Assembly (NCBI RefSeq): GCF_021134715.1
Contig: NC_060021.1
Span: 3,658,001-3,722,000 of the forward strand
Direction of reading: 5' to 3'
DNA length: 64,000 nt
From: Daphnia pulex
Taxonomy: Eukaryota > Arthropoda > Branchiopoda > Diplostraca > Daphniidae
Position numbers and translations under genes: made by a program
In this document: in pieces, positions 1 through 11,800 of the stretch
Numbering within the stretch: position 1 is the first letter of the stretch
Layout: each line of letters opens with the position of its first letter
Notes under the pieces: generated by a model
Databases searched by the model: none
What the model was told of the DNA's origin: nothing
The model's input: the letters and a program-made list of their open reading frames with translations, nothing else

Positions 1-402
1 CATATCGATCGCGTGGCAATACTCGAGCTTGACCAGTTTGATTCCAACACTTATCTTTTTGTTAGGCTTCAAACCATTGCTATGTTTACCTTAAATGTGG
101 CTGAAAAGCGCATCACAGGATTCACAGCTAAAGAATGTAAACGGCTACCATCAAAATGCCGGCATAACTGTAGGAGTGATGACTTATTGCAGTTGTCAGA
201 TTGCCAGATTGTTTAATATTCGAATTAATGTAGGGTCGACTACAAAACAATACACCTAGGGGGTACACACACAGGGAATTGAAGAAGCGGACAGGGCGGA
301 AATAATAATGCGCATGAAAGAGAATGACTCTGTCATCACAGCAGTCATAAAATGAAACACTGGGCTTTTAAATTGTCATTCCAATATGCAATAATCATGT
401 TG
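1..402. other. Intergenic, 3' side of opsin 1
   Basis: I see no supportable gene here. Short open frames exist but have no family signature or splice context. The right end abuts the probable polyadenylation signal of opsin 1. Confidence 0.5.
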
Positions 403-408
403 TTTATT
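403..408 (-). terminator. Polyadenylation signal of opsin 1
   Basis: AATAAA on the minus strand, about 90 bases past the opsin 1 stop codon, a normal distance for a cleavage signal. Assigned by motif and position only. Confidence 0.5.
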
Positions 409-496
409 GCACCGTCGTCAAAGTAAATCTAAACGTTAAAGGGGAAGTTTGCGAGTCGAGCGGATTAATCGAGCGGAGTAGATCGGTTTCGTTATT

Positions 497-1973
497 TCAT
501 TCGGAGGAAGTTTCGGTTTTGATGGAAGTGACGGCCGAACTGGAGTCGCCGTTTCGGCCTCGGACCGTTTTGCGTTCGTCGACCATGATGCACAGCCAAG
601 GGTAGAGCTCCTTGAGGCACTCGCGGTACTTTGGATGAGACAAGGCGTAGATGACCGGGTTGTAGAGGGCCGACGTCTTGGCGCAAATGATGGGCAGCTC
701 GGACATGAGCGGCGTGACGAACGACGCATCGTACCACGTACCCACCATGGCGATGGTCGTGAACGGAGCCCAGGCGAAGATCCACAGCAGAATGTTGACG
801 ACGGCCACTTTGGCGGCCCGGATCTCGGCCGAAACGGCCAACTCCTGTTCCTTGTTGATGCTCCTGAGCGAAGTGACGTTCATCTTCTTGGCCTGACCCC
901 GCAGCTCCTCTTCGTGGTTGAAAACGGCCTTGACGATGAAGAAATAACAGCCGATAATGACGATAATGGGGCCGGCGAACTGGAAGAAGCACGACGCCAG
1001 GATGTAGCTCTTGTGGTTCATTGTGGTCGTGTAAGAGTCGAACGAACACCTTTCGATCGATCAAAAAAACTTTTATAAAACAAAAATCCGCCAGGAGTGC
1101 GATGGAATCAACTTATTACGTTCCGAGCATTCCGTCCAGGGCATAGAGACCCCAGCCGACGAGCGGCGCCAGGGCCCAGCCGAATGCCCACAACCAGTTG
1201 AATAAAATAAGCAGAGATACTTTGGCGTAAGTCAGAGGCTTGCCACTGAATCCCTTGACGATGACGTTGTAACGATCCCAGCTAATGACTATTTTGAGAA
1301 AATGTGTATTTACAAGTGAAATTTGAATACTTATAAATTGAACTTACTGGTTAACGTTGTAATTTGGCTGTATCCAAAAAACGCTCCTGTCATATTTAAT
1401 AGAACGAAAATTAAGCAAAAATTCGTGATTAAATAAAATTTTAATTACCGCAGAATGAGTGGATCTGACACCCAATGTGACCAAACTGCCAAGGTCCTCC
1501 CAGGAAGAAATTGTAGACGGATTCCGGAATCAGACTGAGCATCAGCATGAGATCAGAGACGGCCAAATTGATGACTAGCATGTTAGCTGGGGTACGAAGA
1601 CATTTAAAGTTGCTGAAAATCTTCAACACCATCACGTTGCCACAGATCGCCATGCTACCTGCAAATTGTCATTATTAGTTGATAGGAATCATAATAATAG
1701 GAACATCAATTTGAATTTGATCACGTATATACCCATGACAAGATAGTAGAGACCAAAGAAGTAAGCCCATAGCGGATGAACGGCCTTTTGGGTCTCCCAG
1801 TGGGGATGGAGAAGAGGCTTGACGTAATCGGGAGCGAATACGGAGACGGTGAATGAGTCTGGCACGCTCCACGGGTCGAAAGATTTTTGGCCCTGGGTGA
1901 AGGCGGCAGGCGCCAGCGTTTCATTGATCGCCGATGATGACATGTCGATGGCCTCAAATTTACCCGGCAGCAA
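497..1973 (-). CDS. Opsin 1, long-wavelength-type rhabdomeric opsin
   Basis: Seven-transmembrane visual pigment apoprotein expected in photoreceptor membranes, coupling to Gq. Five coding exons on the minus strand: 1973-1733, 1658-1449, 1386-1348, 1288-1120, 1049-497, all with GT-AG junctions, giving about 403 residues. An alternative Met at 1943 gives 393 and fits the paralogues better. Visible features are an N-glycosylation site near the N-terminus (NET), the disulfide Cys in GCQIH, the DRY motif (SWDRY), the chromophore Lys in CAKTS, NPVIY and HPKYR. It lacks the last intron found in opsins 2-6, and its TM3 intron lies upstream of the DRY codons, as in opsin 7. The tail is Ser/Thr-rich (ends TETSSE), which suits arrestin and kinase control. 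It is the most diverged minus-strand copy together with opsin 7. The family call is firm; spectral class beyond LW-like is inference. Confidence 0.93.
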
Positions 1974-2180
1974 ACAGCAGCGCTCGGGCTCGATCCGCTC
2001 TTCTCGAAAGTCAACGGACTGTCAAAATTGCAACTTCAGACTGCGGTAGGATATTTGTTGTTGTTGTTGTTGTTTATTTTTTTTGTTTAAAGCACCGGAG
2101 AGATATTAAAAATGATGGTGTGTATCGAACAGAGGTTTCTGCTCGTCTCCAATGCTCGCCGCCCCATGTCCGCCATCTCC

Positions 2181-2268
2181 CTTTATATACTGTACGTATT
2201 TAGCAGAGCATTCCACTAATTAACAGCCGCGAGATCAAGGTTTCGATTGTTAGCGCATAATTGGATTG
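2181..2268 (-). promoter_or_regulatory. Opsin 1 promoter: TATA box and RCSI-like motif
   Basis: A minus-strand TATATAAAG box lies at 2181-2189, about 210 bases upstream of the start codon. About 70 bases further upstream is TAATTGGATTG (2258-2268, plus-strand reading), close to the TAATTGNATTA rhodopsin core sequence I of Drosophila opsin promoters. The motif recurs before other opsins of the cluster. Function is inferred. Confidence 0.5.
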
Positions 2269-2269
2269 C

Positions 2270-3586
2270 AGGGCGGTTACAATCAGGTTGTGATATGTGT
2301 GGACGCATAAAGCTTTGTCAGTTTTCTTTTGCTTCTTGATGGTCAACCCACTCGTGTTCTGCAGGGAATCCCAAGGTTATATACATAAAACCAACACGGC
2401 TCTGTTCCCGCCCGTTTTAAACGAAACTGCAAGACAAGGGCGGTCCTTCGTCCGCGTGTTACACTTCGTGACGATGTTGAGCTTCCCTTGGTTACTTATT
2501 ATCAACAACGACAAAGAAAAGCCGAATATTGTTGTTTTCCAAAAAGATTGCAATTGCCTATACCAGCCAGTTAGATACAATTACAGGAGTGGACGTAAAC
2601 GCACTTAATGAGATCAATTATAGATGGCATCAGCTGATGAACTTTTACTAACAAATGAGAAAAAAGAAAGGAAAATTATAGTTTATCGCGAGTTTGAAAT
2701 AACAGAGTCTGGAGGCGACTGGAGGTTTCGCCATTTTTATGAAAAGGAAAATTGGGCTGGACGAGGTTTCCCATACTTTGTCTTGTTTTCACTTAAAGAG
2801 CGGAAGGTAATTCGAACTCCGGCAGGCAGCGACAGCAACACACTCATCATCGACCCAGGTCTGCATTTCTATGATTTTCCCCCTTCCATATGAGAAAATT
2901 TAGCCATGACATTTTTTTCTGGTCAAATGTCTGCATTTTCTCGTTTTTTTATTTAAGAAAATATTTCTGAAATTTCTTATTATTCTAGATTTCTGGGCTG
3001 TTTTCCGAATTTTCCGTACGAATGAACCAACGTAAAAGAATAAATTATACCCATCGGCAGTGTCACATTTGTCACAATTTCTTCGAGAATAACCTCTCCA
3101 ACGGGCTTTCATAGGCATTACATAATAGGCAGTTAGGCAAATGTTTGAATTCCATTTCTGCCTTTATTGTTCGCATTTGCTTTCCATACATGATTTTCTA
3201 TAAATCCTCCAGTCGATCCTCCACCCATCTTATTAAACGGTTGACAACTGACTTACTTGCGGGTGTTTTTGTTCTCAGCTTGGACAAAGCAATCCCTGCA
3301 ATCCAGTTACGCGTAGGGAGTGTTAACAGATATTGGTGGTCAATGGGGCGTGCGGTAAACCCAACTGGGATGATCTTTCGTGGCTTCCCTCGATCGCATT
3401 TGACATTCAATTGCAGCGGCGTCCTGTTGTCGCAATCTAAGCCTTTAAAGGGGCGGAGGAAATTGGTAAGAGCCTTCAGTCTATTTTGTGCTCATTAGTG
3501 GATTGGAAACTCGAACTGGTGACAATTTGGAAGATGGATAAAAACGGAAACTCATCATTTAGAATTAGGAATCCAGTAAGGTAAGG
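2270..3586. other. Intergenic region between opsin 1 and solo LTR
   Basis: No convincing gene. Several 70-120 codon open frames exist on both strands, but none shows a recognisable domain, transmembrane pattern or paralogue. A short (TTG)n run lies just left of this stretch, in the opsin 1 leader near 2055. Confidence 0.4.
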
Positions 3587-3591
3587 TGGAT
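3587..3591. repeat. Target site duplication of the solo LTR (left copy)
   Basis: TGGAT, matched exactly by 4158-4162 on the other side of the LTR. Confidence 0.65.
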
Positions 3592-4157
3592 TGTAAGGAT
3601 TATTGATCCTCTCCCCTCACATCGCGTTTCCCTTTTCCGCAACTTCAGCTTCCCTTAGCAATCTATAACTAGACATCTAGAACAATCCCGACTCTGCCGA
3701 GTCAGACCCATCACTCACCTTATTATCACCCATAGGCCTATGTATTTCTATTACCCTCCTGTCAAACCTTTCGGGGTACCTTTTCCCCTCATGCAATTTC
3801 CCCCAATGACCGTGTAATTTGGAGCCATCTCCAAATTACACCGGCTACACCACTGGTATATAACCCAGCAGCCACGACATCCTCGCCTGCAGTAGTAGGG
3901 CAGTAGCATCAGCAGTAGCAGCAGCATCAACAGCAGCAGCAGTCGCTCGTCGACCACTCCGCGGTCTCCTCCGCCAACAGCCGCTGTTCTCCCTCGCCGT
4001 TCTCCCTTTCTGCTCTCCCTCTCTATCCTCCCTCATCATTCTCCTCTCTCTATTCTTCCTCTCTATTCTCCCTCTCGGTTTCCCCCACTCTCTTTCAGTG
4101 TCTCAGTGTATGTGTGCAGCTCTCAATACAATACAACAACAAGATCTGTTCACTACA
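3592..4157. mobile_element. Solo LTR of an LTR retrotransposon
   Basis: A 566-bp segment begins TGTAAGG and ends CTACA (TG...CA ends). It is flanked by the identical 5-bp sequence TGGAT at 3587-3591 and 4158-4162. Inside are a TATA-like GTATATAACC near 3857, CAG-rich and long pyrimidine-rich tracts (about 3900-4100), and an AATACAATACA stretch near the right end. No coding internal region or second copy is present. This is the structure left when the two LTRs of an element recombine. The family is not determined. Confidence 0.7.
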
Positions 4158-4162
4158 TGGAT

Positions 4163-5118
4163 AGACGAAATTTCCTTCTCCTTTTTTTCATAAAGGAATA
4201 ATAAATTAATACCGTAGTGAGATCACTAATAATTATTTTCTAATTATTAATCTATTTCTATTAAGCTACGGTTATCTTGTGAATCTTTTTCTCTCAGTGT
4301 TTTGGAACTAATTGCTTTCTTTACAGCATAGTAGTGAGAAATTTTTAAAATAAATATCATTTTTCATGCATAGATTCTTGGTTAAACGTTATATAGTGCT
4401 AGCATAAATTTCCCACTTGATTTGTCAGAAAAGATGATCTAGCATTTTTGCAAAGAACGAAATTTTTCACGCTAAACCTTAAGTTGAATGTTAATGCTAG
4501 TATAAATTAACCGTTTACCGTTTACTCCTATTTACGCTTGAATCGGGATGATTATTTTTTTAAAGAAAAAATTAATTAAAGCTCAAATTTTGATACAAAC
4601 GTTAGTGTATGCATAATTTATTGTCCCATTGAAATAGGAAAAGATAGCAATATAGCATACAGACTTTGCAGCAATCATGCATGTCTCACTGATGCTCATT
4701 TCACTATTTTTTCACGTAAAGAGTAGGTTTGTCTACATCTAAATTGAATTTTTCAATTGCGCGTTGAAAATGAAACGAAGGGAGAGATTCTCTAGTGTAA
4801 ATGTAGACAAACCTACGTAAACAAAACGGTAAAAAAGCACCAGTCAGATATAATTGCACCCAGCACGACTGTATACGTAAAAAAATTAATAAAAATTCGC
4901 TCGGTTTTAATTGTTCTTAGTTGTTTGATACAAAAAAATAATTTTATATCGCAAAGGAAGAACTGTCAAACCAAAAGAAAATTGAACGAAATTGAACAAA
5001 ATTAAAATGACACAAGCTGAGGCTCTTTTTTGCATGCTGGCTGGGTAAATGTGTATTTCTCATAGTGCTATAATAATATGTTCATTTAAATACAGTACTG
5101 GGCGTAATTAATATACCG
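4163..5118. other. Intergenic, 3' flank of opsin 2
   Basis: No gene recognised. It contains a short inverted repeat listed separately and the possible opsin 2 polyadenylation signal (minus-strand AATAAA near 5119-5124, about 250 bases past the stop). Confidence 0.4.
4723..4816. repeat. Short inverted repeat, possible MITE
   Basis: GTAGGTTTGTCTACAT (4723-4738) is mirrored exactly by ATGTAGACAAACCTAC (4801-4816), enclosing 62 bases of AT-rich sequence without an ORF. It may be a small non-autonomous DNA transposon. No clear target duplication was found. Confidence 0.5.
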
Positions 5119-5376
5119 ATTTTATTAACGGGTTCTTAATTCTTATTAATAGGTCTTAAATCTATCGTAGTAGGTGAATTTAGATTTAACAATATATGCA
5201 GGACCTAAGTTGTTTATGAGGTTGAGAGATGATCGGAAATAAATTTTTCTAACATGAATTCAAATTCGAATTCAGGAATTATTCACTTCCTGTGTCCAGT
5301 GTAAACGTCGTGTGAGAAGAGCGCATATGTCTGTTCAGAGAAGAGTTTTGAAAACATTTTCGGTACTCTCGGTCCG

Positions 5377-6872
5377 TCAACCCTGGGTTGTTCCGGAAGC
5401 TTCCGTTTTAGTCGAGTTAGTCGATTGATCGTCGCCGCCGTGTCTGCCGCTTTTTTTGGTCTCAACAACAATACACAGCCATGGATAGAGTTCTTTCAAG
5501 CACTGCACATGGAATAAATATAATAAAATATGAATAAAATTTCTCTGATTAATTTCAGTCAACGCAACTTTTACCTCTCGATATTTAGGGTGCGATAGGG
5601 CGTAGATGATGGGATTGTAAACGCAGGAAGTCTTCGCCAAAATAACGGGGAGTTCGCAAATCAAAGGAGTGATCTTGGAAGTGTCTCCCCAGGTGCCCAG
5701 CATGCAAACAACGGTGAACGGAGTCCAGGCCAATACCCAAAGCGTCACGTTAATGCAAGCGACTTTAGCAATGCGGATTTCAGCCGAAACAGCCTGCTGG
5801 TCGCTGTTGCTCCTCAGCGAAGTGACGTTCATCTTTTTGGCTTGCTGACGCAATTCATCTTCGTGGTGGAAAACAGCACGGACGATGAAATAGTAGCAGC
5901 TGATGATGATGATGACGGGAATGACGTAGATAGCAAGGGTAGTGGCCAGAATGTGGGTCTTGTTGTTCATATCGGTGGTTACACCATCGAAAGAGCACCT
6001 TGTTATATATTTACAATGACGGTATAGTCTAGAATAGTCTGTCTGCGAAAATAATAATTTTTCTTACGTTCCCAGCATCCCGTCCATGGCGAAGTAGCCC
6101 CATCCAACTAGTGGACACACAGACCAACCAAAGGACCACAACCAGCTCAAAATGATAAGTGACGATGCCTTTCCAAAAGTCAACGGGGCAGCGTTGAATC
6201 CTTTGACGATGACGTTGTACCTATTCAGGGGATCGGATTGAATTCAATTTAATAGTTCAATTATTACGAGATAATAATTTTGATTAATATACCGATCCCA
6301 CGAAATGAGAACCAGAGTCGTAATTTGGCTGTATCCACACAAGGCACCTGATGTAAATAAATTTAAGTAATTTGGATTTGATAAGTCGATCAAATTTGAT
6401 AAAAATTATACCGCAAAAGGCGTGAATCTGGCAACCTAAATCGCCAAAACGCCACGGTCCTCCAGTGAAAAAGTTGTAGCATGCCTCAGGTAGAAGAGTG
6501 ATCATCAAAAGGAAATCGGAAACTGCCAGGTTCATCACGAGCATATTGGCCGGTGTTCTCAATGCCGGAAAGCTTCCCAAGATTCTCAGTACCATGAAGT
6601 TTCCAGAAGTAGCCATCACGCCTGCAATATATTAACAAGTTGCGGGGATATTTAGAAAGATTCAGATTTTTTAACTTCAACTTACCAATGACCAAATAGA
6701 GGATTCCGAATAGATAGTAGATCATTGGGTGCGGAGCTTTCTGGGTTTGCCAATGCGGATGAAGGAAACTGCGGATCTCTTCCGGCGCGAAGGCGTAGAC
6801 GGTGAAAGAGTCGGGAAGTACCCATGGGTTGAACGGCTGCTGCTGAGCCATTGCGGTCACGTTAGTCGCCAT
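5377..6872 (-). CDS. Opsin 2, long-wavelength-type rhabdomeric opsin
   Basis: Photoreceptor GPCR apoprotein. Six coding exons: 6872-6686, 6621-6412, 6347-6293, 6220-6068, 5998-5575, 5502-5377, total 1155 bases (384 residues). All splice sites are GT-AG and keep frame; the third intron splits the Arg codon of the DRY motif. Features are an N-glycosylation site NVT after the start, GCQIH in TM3, SWDRY, TCSF with the second disulfide Cys, a Lys in LAKTS, NPIIY, HPKYR and a Ser/Thr-rich tail ending GTTQG. The last intron has no stop, so intron retention would add residues. An AG just before the ATG (TAGCAG) implies an intron in the 5' leader. Its closest relative is opsin 3, with near-identical exon 1 and upstream DNA. 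A BEL/Pao element lies about 1.2 kb upstream. Confidence 0.95.
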
Positions 6873-7194
6873 AATTATCTGCTAGAAAGGGTTTGTCGTT
6901 CGAAAGAAAACTAAACCTGAAAAAGTTCAATAAATTCATTCAAAGACTAATGGAGACAAAACAGTTATAGGTTAAGAATTACTTTGAAGTTGATGCAAAA
7001 AGTAGTTGATATTATTTTAAACTGATGGACTGAAATAGCAGAGAAATAGACTGGATGCCTGTTGTTAGGTTAGGTATTGCAGTGAATGCAGTGGACCGCT
7101 TGCTGTCACAACTGGATGGACTTGCTGGCAGCTTCGACTTTGCAGCAACTTGAGGTGACTGCCGGCAAAGTACTGACCAACAAAGTTGCCGTCT

Positions 7195-7328
7195 CTTTTA
7201 TGTGACTTAAACCTCCGTTGTTACTGGTCTAGTCTGCAGCAGTGATGGAAAGAAATCTCTTTTTTTAAATTACGGTAAGTCATTGGGTTTTAAACAGTGT
7301 ATACATTGCATATGTGATAATTGGATCG
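7195..7328 (-). promoter_or_regulatory. Opsin 2 promoter region
   Basis: The minus strand reads CATAAAAGAG, a TATA-like box (ATAAAAG at 7195-7201), about 320 bases upstream of the start codon. TAATTGGATCG at 7318-7328 matches the RCSI-like motif of the other opsins. The box and its flank are shared with opsin 3. Confidence 0.45.
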
Positions 7329-8051
7329 CCCAATTTGCAAATCCACTTATTTATGAACTTTTGATGGTTGTTTGTCCTTTCGTCGGTTAAAGATTAGACA
7401 CTTAGGATGCGCACGTCTTTGAAAAGCTCGCTGTCTTCTTTCAATTGGATTAAAACATCCACTAACATTTGAAAAGGTTGGTTTGTTTTAACACATAGGT
7501 ACGATTCATCACACCGTCTAAAAACATGTCATTGCGCATTAATGCTAATCAGTAAAAGGTCACTTACCAATTTCAGAGTTGATATATACGGGATGGATGA
7601 TTCTTTACACCTTCAGTTCTCTTCCATCCGTACGTTAGTTCAATGTGAATCTTAATGAGGCACGTTACCCCAATCATTAGAGAGTAGAAAAGTCAATAAG
7701 CAATTTTCTATAACTTTCTACTGATACTTCAAAAATCTTAACAATTAGGTGAGTGTGAGTTCATAAGGTTTTACAATATCGCTTTTTCGGTATAGAAATT
7801 GACTTTTTCATCTGTGTTAACGTGAATTTTCAACTAGTCAACACTGTTGTCCTCGGTTTGTACCACATATTGGGCCATTATTCTAAACTCATTCATAGAA
7901 AATCACTCTAAATTTTATTTCGTCATAATGGGCCAGTATATAATTAATAATAGTAGAATTGATATTTTAACGATCATGTATTTCACTTAACCAACGTGAA
8001 TTGAATAACTAAGCCTGTGAATTGTGATTCAGTTATTAAAGCGCTCGCTTA
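7329..8051. other. Intergenic, upstream of opsin 2
   Basis: AT-rich and without a supportable ORF. It ends at the retrotransposon target site duplication. Confidence 0.4.
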
Positions 8052-8056
8052 ACATC
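8052..8056. repeat. Target site duplication of BEL/Pao element (left copy)
   Basis: ACATC, repeated exactly at 15087-15091 beyond the other LTR. Confidence 0.85.
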
Positions 8057-8808
8057 TGGTCTATCGATTTGTAAGTGGACTGTATAATTGGGTCAATCAG
8101 AAATCATGCAGATCAAAACATGCAAATAAATCACATCGAGATCATGCACGTCACATCTAAGATCACATCCAAATCATGAAATCACATCAATCCTGGGGAA
8201 AGATAAAACATCAATAAGTAACGAGTCAACAGACAGAATAATGGCAAACTAATAATACCTGGGGGAAACCCAGTCTTCGATGGAATATAAATCACACTAA
8301 TGGGGCCCTTGGTCGGACACACCCACTCTAATACAATCATGCAATAAAACCTGGAGGAAAGATAATTTAGCATGACTAGGGAAAGCAAAATAACAATAAG
8401 CCAGATACCTGACGGCTTAAGTGGCCTTTGCCACTGTGTCAGAAAGATGAGAGTGTGACGATGTCGGTGAATGCCACCCAACACGTCTAGGTCAGTCAAA
8501 TGCAAATACTGAGAAGTTACTTCTCTAAAGAACACAGACGGTAACATTAACAATGGGCCAGAAAACATAAAACAATTAAAATACCTGTCAATCCAGAAGT
8601 TAAATCAGTATAGAAAGAGTGACAGTCACAATATCGTAAAAGAAGATTACTTGATTGACAGGGGGGAAGGGGGGAACGAGACTAAACAGTTTCTTAAAAC
8701 AAGTGGCGCCACAGGAATTAATTAACAAAACAAAGAGTTTAATAGATGGCCACACATGTCATACATCTAGCTGGGCAAAACGAACAGAGGGCCTAAATCG
8801 CGGCTCCA
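8057..8808 (-). repeat. 3' LTR of BEL/Pao element
   Basis: 752 bp, equal in length and apparently in sequence to 14335-15086. On the minus strand it starts TGGAGCC and ends AGACCA. A 128-codon open frame inside (also present in the other LTR) has no known domain and is treated as chance. It faces opsin 2, so transcription from it would run toward that gene. Confidence 0.9.
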
Positions 8809-11800
8809 TTCTCCCCCGAGCCGGATTCTGTCGCATCTTCCGCTGGATCCGGCGAGCACGCTTCCAGTAGAGCCAGCTGATTAGTCCCTCGGCGAAGTAT
8901 TCCGGTGGAGAATTCCACATCTGCTGCTCGGACTAATCCGTCAGCACCGGGGTAGACCTTGACGATCTTGCCGGTTCTCCAACGCCCGCGCGGAGCATTC
9001 TTCCAATCATCCAAAATGAAATCACCGACGGCAAAGTTCCGCGCGGGTGTTCTCCATTTCTTCCGGCTGGTCATCGACTGCAGGAAAGATCCGCGCCACA
9101 CGTCCCAGAAGAAATTAGTTATTCTCTGGACGTATCCATAATGATCACGCGGAAGGGCCTTGTTAAAATCTCCGGCCGGTAAATCAGCTACAGGAGCTCG
9201 ATTAAGGAAATCGTTTGGGGTTAACGCACGAAAGTCGTCCGGGTCGGAGCTGCAATAAGTCAAAGGCCGAGAATTTAACAATCCGGAAACTTCAAAAAGA
9301 AGAGTGCGCAGAACTTCGTCACTGGGTGTACGCAATACACTCTTCTCTTGATCCAACGCGGCGTAGAAAGCGTTTTTCACTGATCGTACTAATGACTCAT
9401 GTGAGCCACCAAAATGTGGTGTTTGCGCTGGTTGGAAAAACCATTCGATCCGGAGCGCTTTCAACTCCGTTGTCAGCACACTGTCATCTTTCAGCCGATC
9501 CAACTCCACACGTAATAAACGTTCAGCGCCAGTCAAGTTCGTGCCATTGTCCGAGAACATATGCGCCGGCTTTCGATACACTGATATAAAACGTCGGAGC
9601 ACCATTAAAAAATCACTGGCGGAGAGGGAAATTGCAATGTCTACATAAACTGCTCTGGTCACCATGCACGTGAAAAGTACGCCCCATCTCTTTGCTGTTC
9701 CACGCCCGTGTGTCACGTCTATTGGTCCGAAATAGTCCACCGACGTGTAAGTGAAAGGGGGATGACCGGCGCCCAGGCGAGCTCGATGGACGTCGGCCAT
9801 CATTTGCAGAGCTGCTTTCGGACGAAATCGACGGCATGGCACACATTCATTGCGGACACGTTTAACCAATTCTCGTCCGCCCGTCACCCAAAAATGTTGT
9901 CGCACGTGAGATAATACAAAATCAGTGCCAAGGTGATGCATGCTGTCGTGAAACGCTCGGATGATCATCCGAGAAAGCGGATGTTTTCCGGACAATAATG
10001 GAGGGTGCATGACATCGTAGGGCAACTTGGCCCGGCTTAGCCGACCTCCAAGTCGCAATACTCCAGATTCGTCCAGAAAAGGTGTGAGCGGCAGCAACGG
10101 CGAGGTCGAGCGGAGCGGCTTCGTCTGCTGCAATCTTTTCAGCTCTTCAGAATAAACTTCCCGTTGACTCTGTTTCACGAGATTCAGAAATTCTCCTTCC
10201 AACCGGATTAGGGCCGGAATATCTTGGGCTGAGATCTTGACGTCTTTCCAATTGAACACGATCGGCGACTCCACGGCTGTGGAATTCAGATGGACGTGGA
10301 CAGACCGGAGTTCTTCCTTTGCGGCCATCCATGGCAAGTCCTTCGGCCAGGCCGGCTCCTCTTCATAAAGGAAAGGCGGACCATCTAACCACCAACTTGG
10401 GATCTCTTCTTCTTCCATCTGCGATCGGGTAGCAGCGTCGGCCGGATTTAAACGTCCAGGAACGAAGCGCCATTCGTGAGGCTCAGTGAGGGTTTGAATT
10501 TCACCGATCCGGTGGCTGACATAAACTTGGTAGTGGGAGGACACGGCCCGGACCCAATTCCGGACCGTGCTGCTGTCGGTCCAGAAGTATCGGCAATCCA
10601 TTTTTCTTTTCAGGGCCGTTTGGACAAACTTAGCCAGACGGGCGCCCATGAGCCCAGCGTTGAGCTCTAGTTTACAAACGGAAACTGTTTTCAAAGGAGC
10701 AAGCTTCGTCGCTGTCTTGATGTGCCGGACCAGCACTCGGCCATCCTGATAAACCACACGGGTGTAGCAGGACGCGGCACACGCCTCTTCCGACGCGTCC
10801 GCGAAAGTGTGCAATTCGGTCCGGACTATTTCTTCCGCCTTTGGGAAGAGACAGCGGGGCAGCTCGATCTCCTTCAAACGTCCGATCTTCTGGAAATATT
10901 CTTCCCACCACTCCTTTTCGTCACCAACCACTGGATCTTCCCACTGAAGTCCTTTCACGCCCAATTCCCGCAATTTAATCTTGGCTTTAACAGTCATCGG
11001 GGCGGCCGTGCCCAAGGGGTCGAACAAACCAGCCACTTGGGCAAGTAACCCCACTCTGGTGTAGTTCACACTGGACACTTTCACTCGGAATCCCAGATGA
11101 TCAGTAGAAGGATTCCACACAATTCCAAGGATCAACTCTGGGTCATCACTAATGCTGCGCACTTGGGTCTTGACAGTGGTCCCATTATCCGAATCCGGCT
11201 GGACTGCTGATAAAAGTTGGCTGCTATTGGACACCCAGTGCCCCAGGTGGAAATCGCCGTCTGCTAGTACCTTATTTACACCTGTGGCTCTTCTTACGGC
11301 ATCCTCAAGTCTGCTAGTCGAGGCCAGGTAATCGTCGACGTAGATGTCTTCTCGCACGTCATCGGCCGCCTCTTTCATTTCCGGTCCAGCATCGTCTGCT
11401 GCGCGCCAAGTGGTTCGTATGGCGACGTAGGGCGAGCACGTCACTCCGAAAGTCACCCTGGTCATCTCACATGTCGATATGGTTCCATCCACCTCGGGCC
11501 ATAAGAATCGGTGGTACGGACGGTCAGCATCTTTCAAACGAATCCGGCTAAACATTGCGCCAATATCGGCTGACCAGCCAATCTCTCCTTCCCGGAAACG
11601 GATCAACACGGCCGGCAAGGGGTTCTGCAGTGCCGGACCACTGGTGACAAAGTCATTTAAACATTTGCCGTTCGACTTTGCAGCAGCATCGAATACGAGA
11701 CGTAACTCAGGCCGCCCAGCCTTTTTTGGCACTCCAAAGTGCGGGAGAAAATACTTCGTCGGGCGCTGCTGGATTTCTTCCGGCGTGAGCCGTCTGGCGT

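Noticed and set aside
435-1078. Open frames overlapping opsin 1 in other frames and on the plus strand (similar shadows at opsins 2-8)
   Set aside because: They mirror conserved opsin exons and share no independent start, splice or family signature.
2297-2608. 103-codon plus-strand frame with a hydrophobic start
   Set aside because: No promoter, splice site, paralogue or domain; composition like the surrounding AT-rich DNA.
3900-4100. CAG-rich and pyrimidine-rich tract as an independent microsatellite or promoter
   Set aside because: It is internal to the solo LTR, which explains it.
8182-8568. 128-codon frame in the LTR (also at 14460-14846)
   Set aside because: It lies wholly inside the LTR, is repeated only because the LTRs are duplicates, and has no domain.
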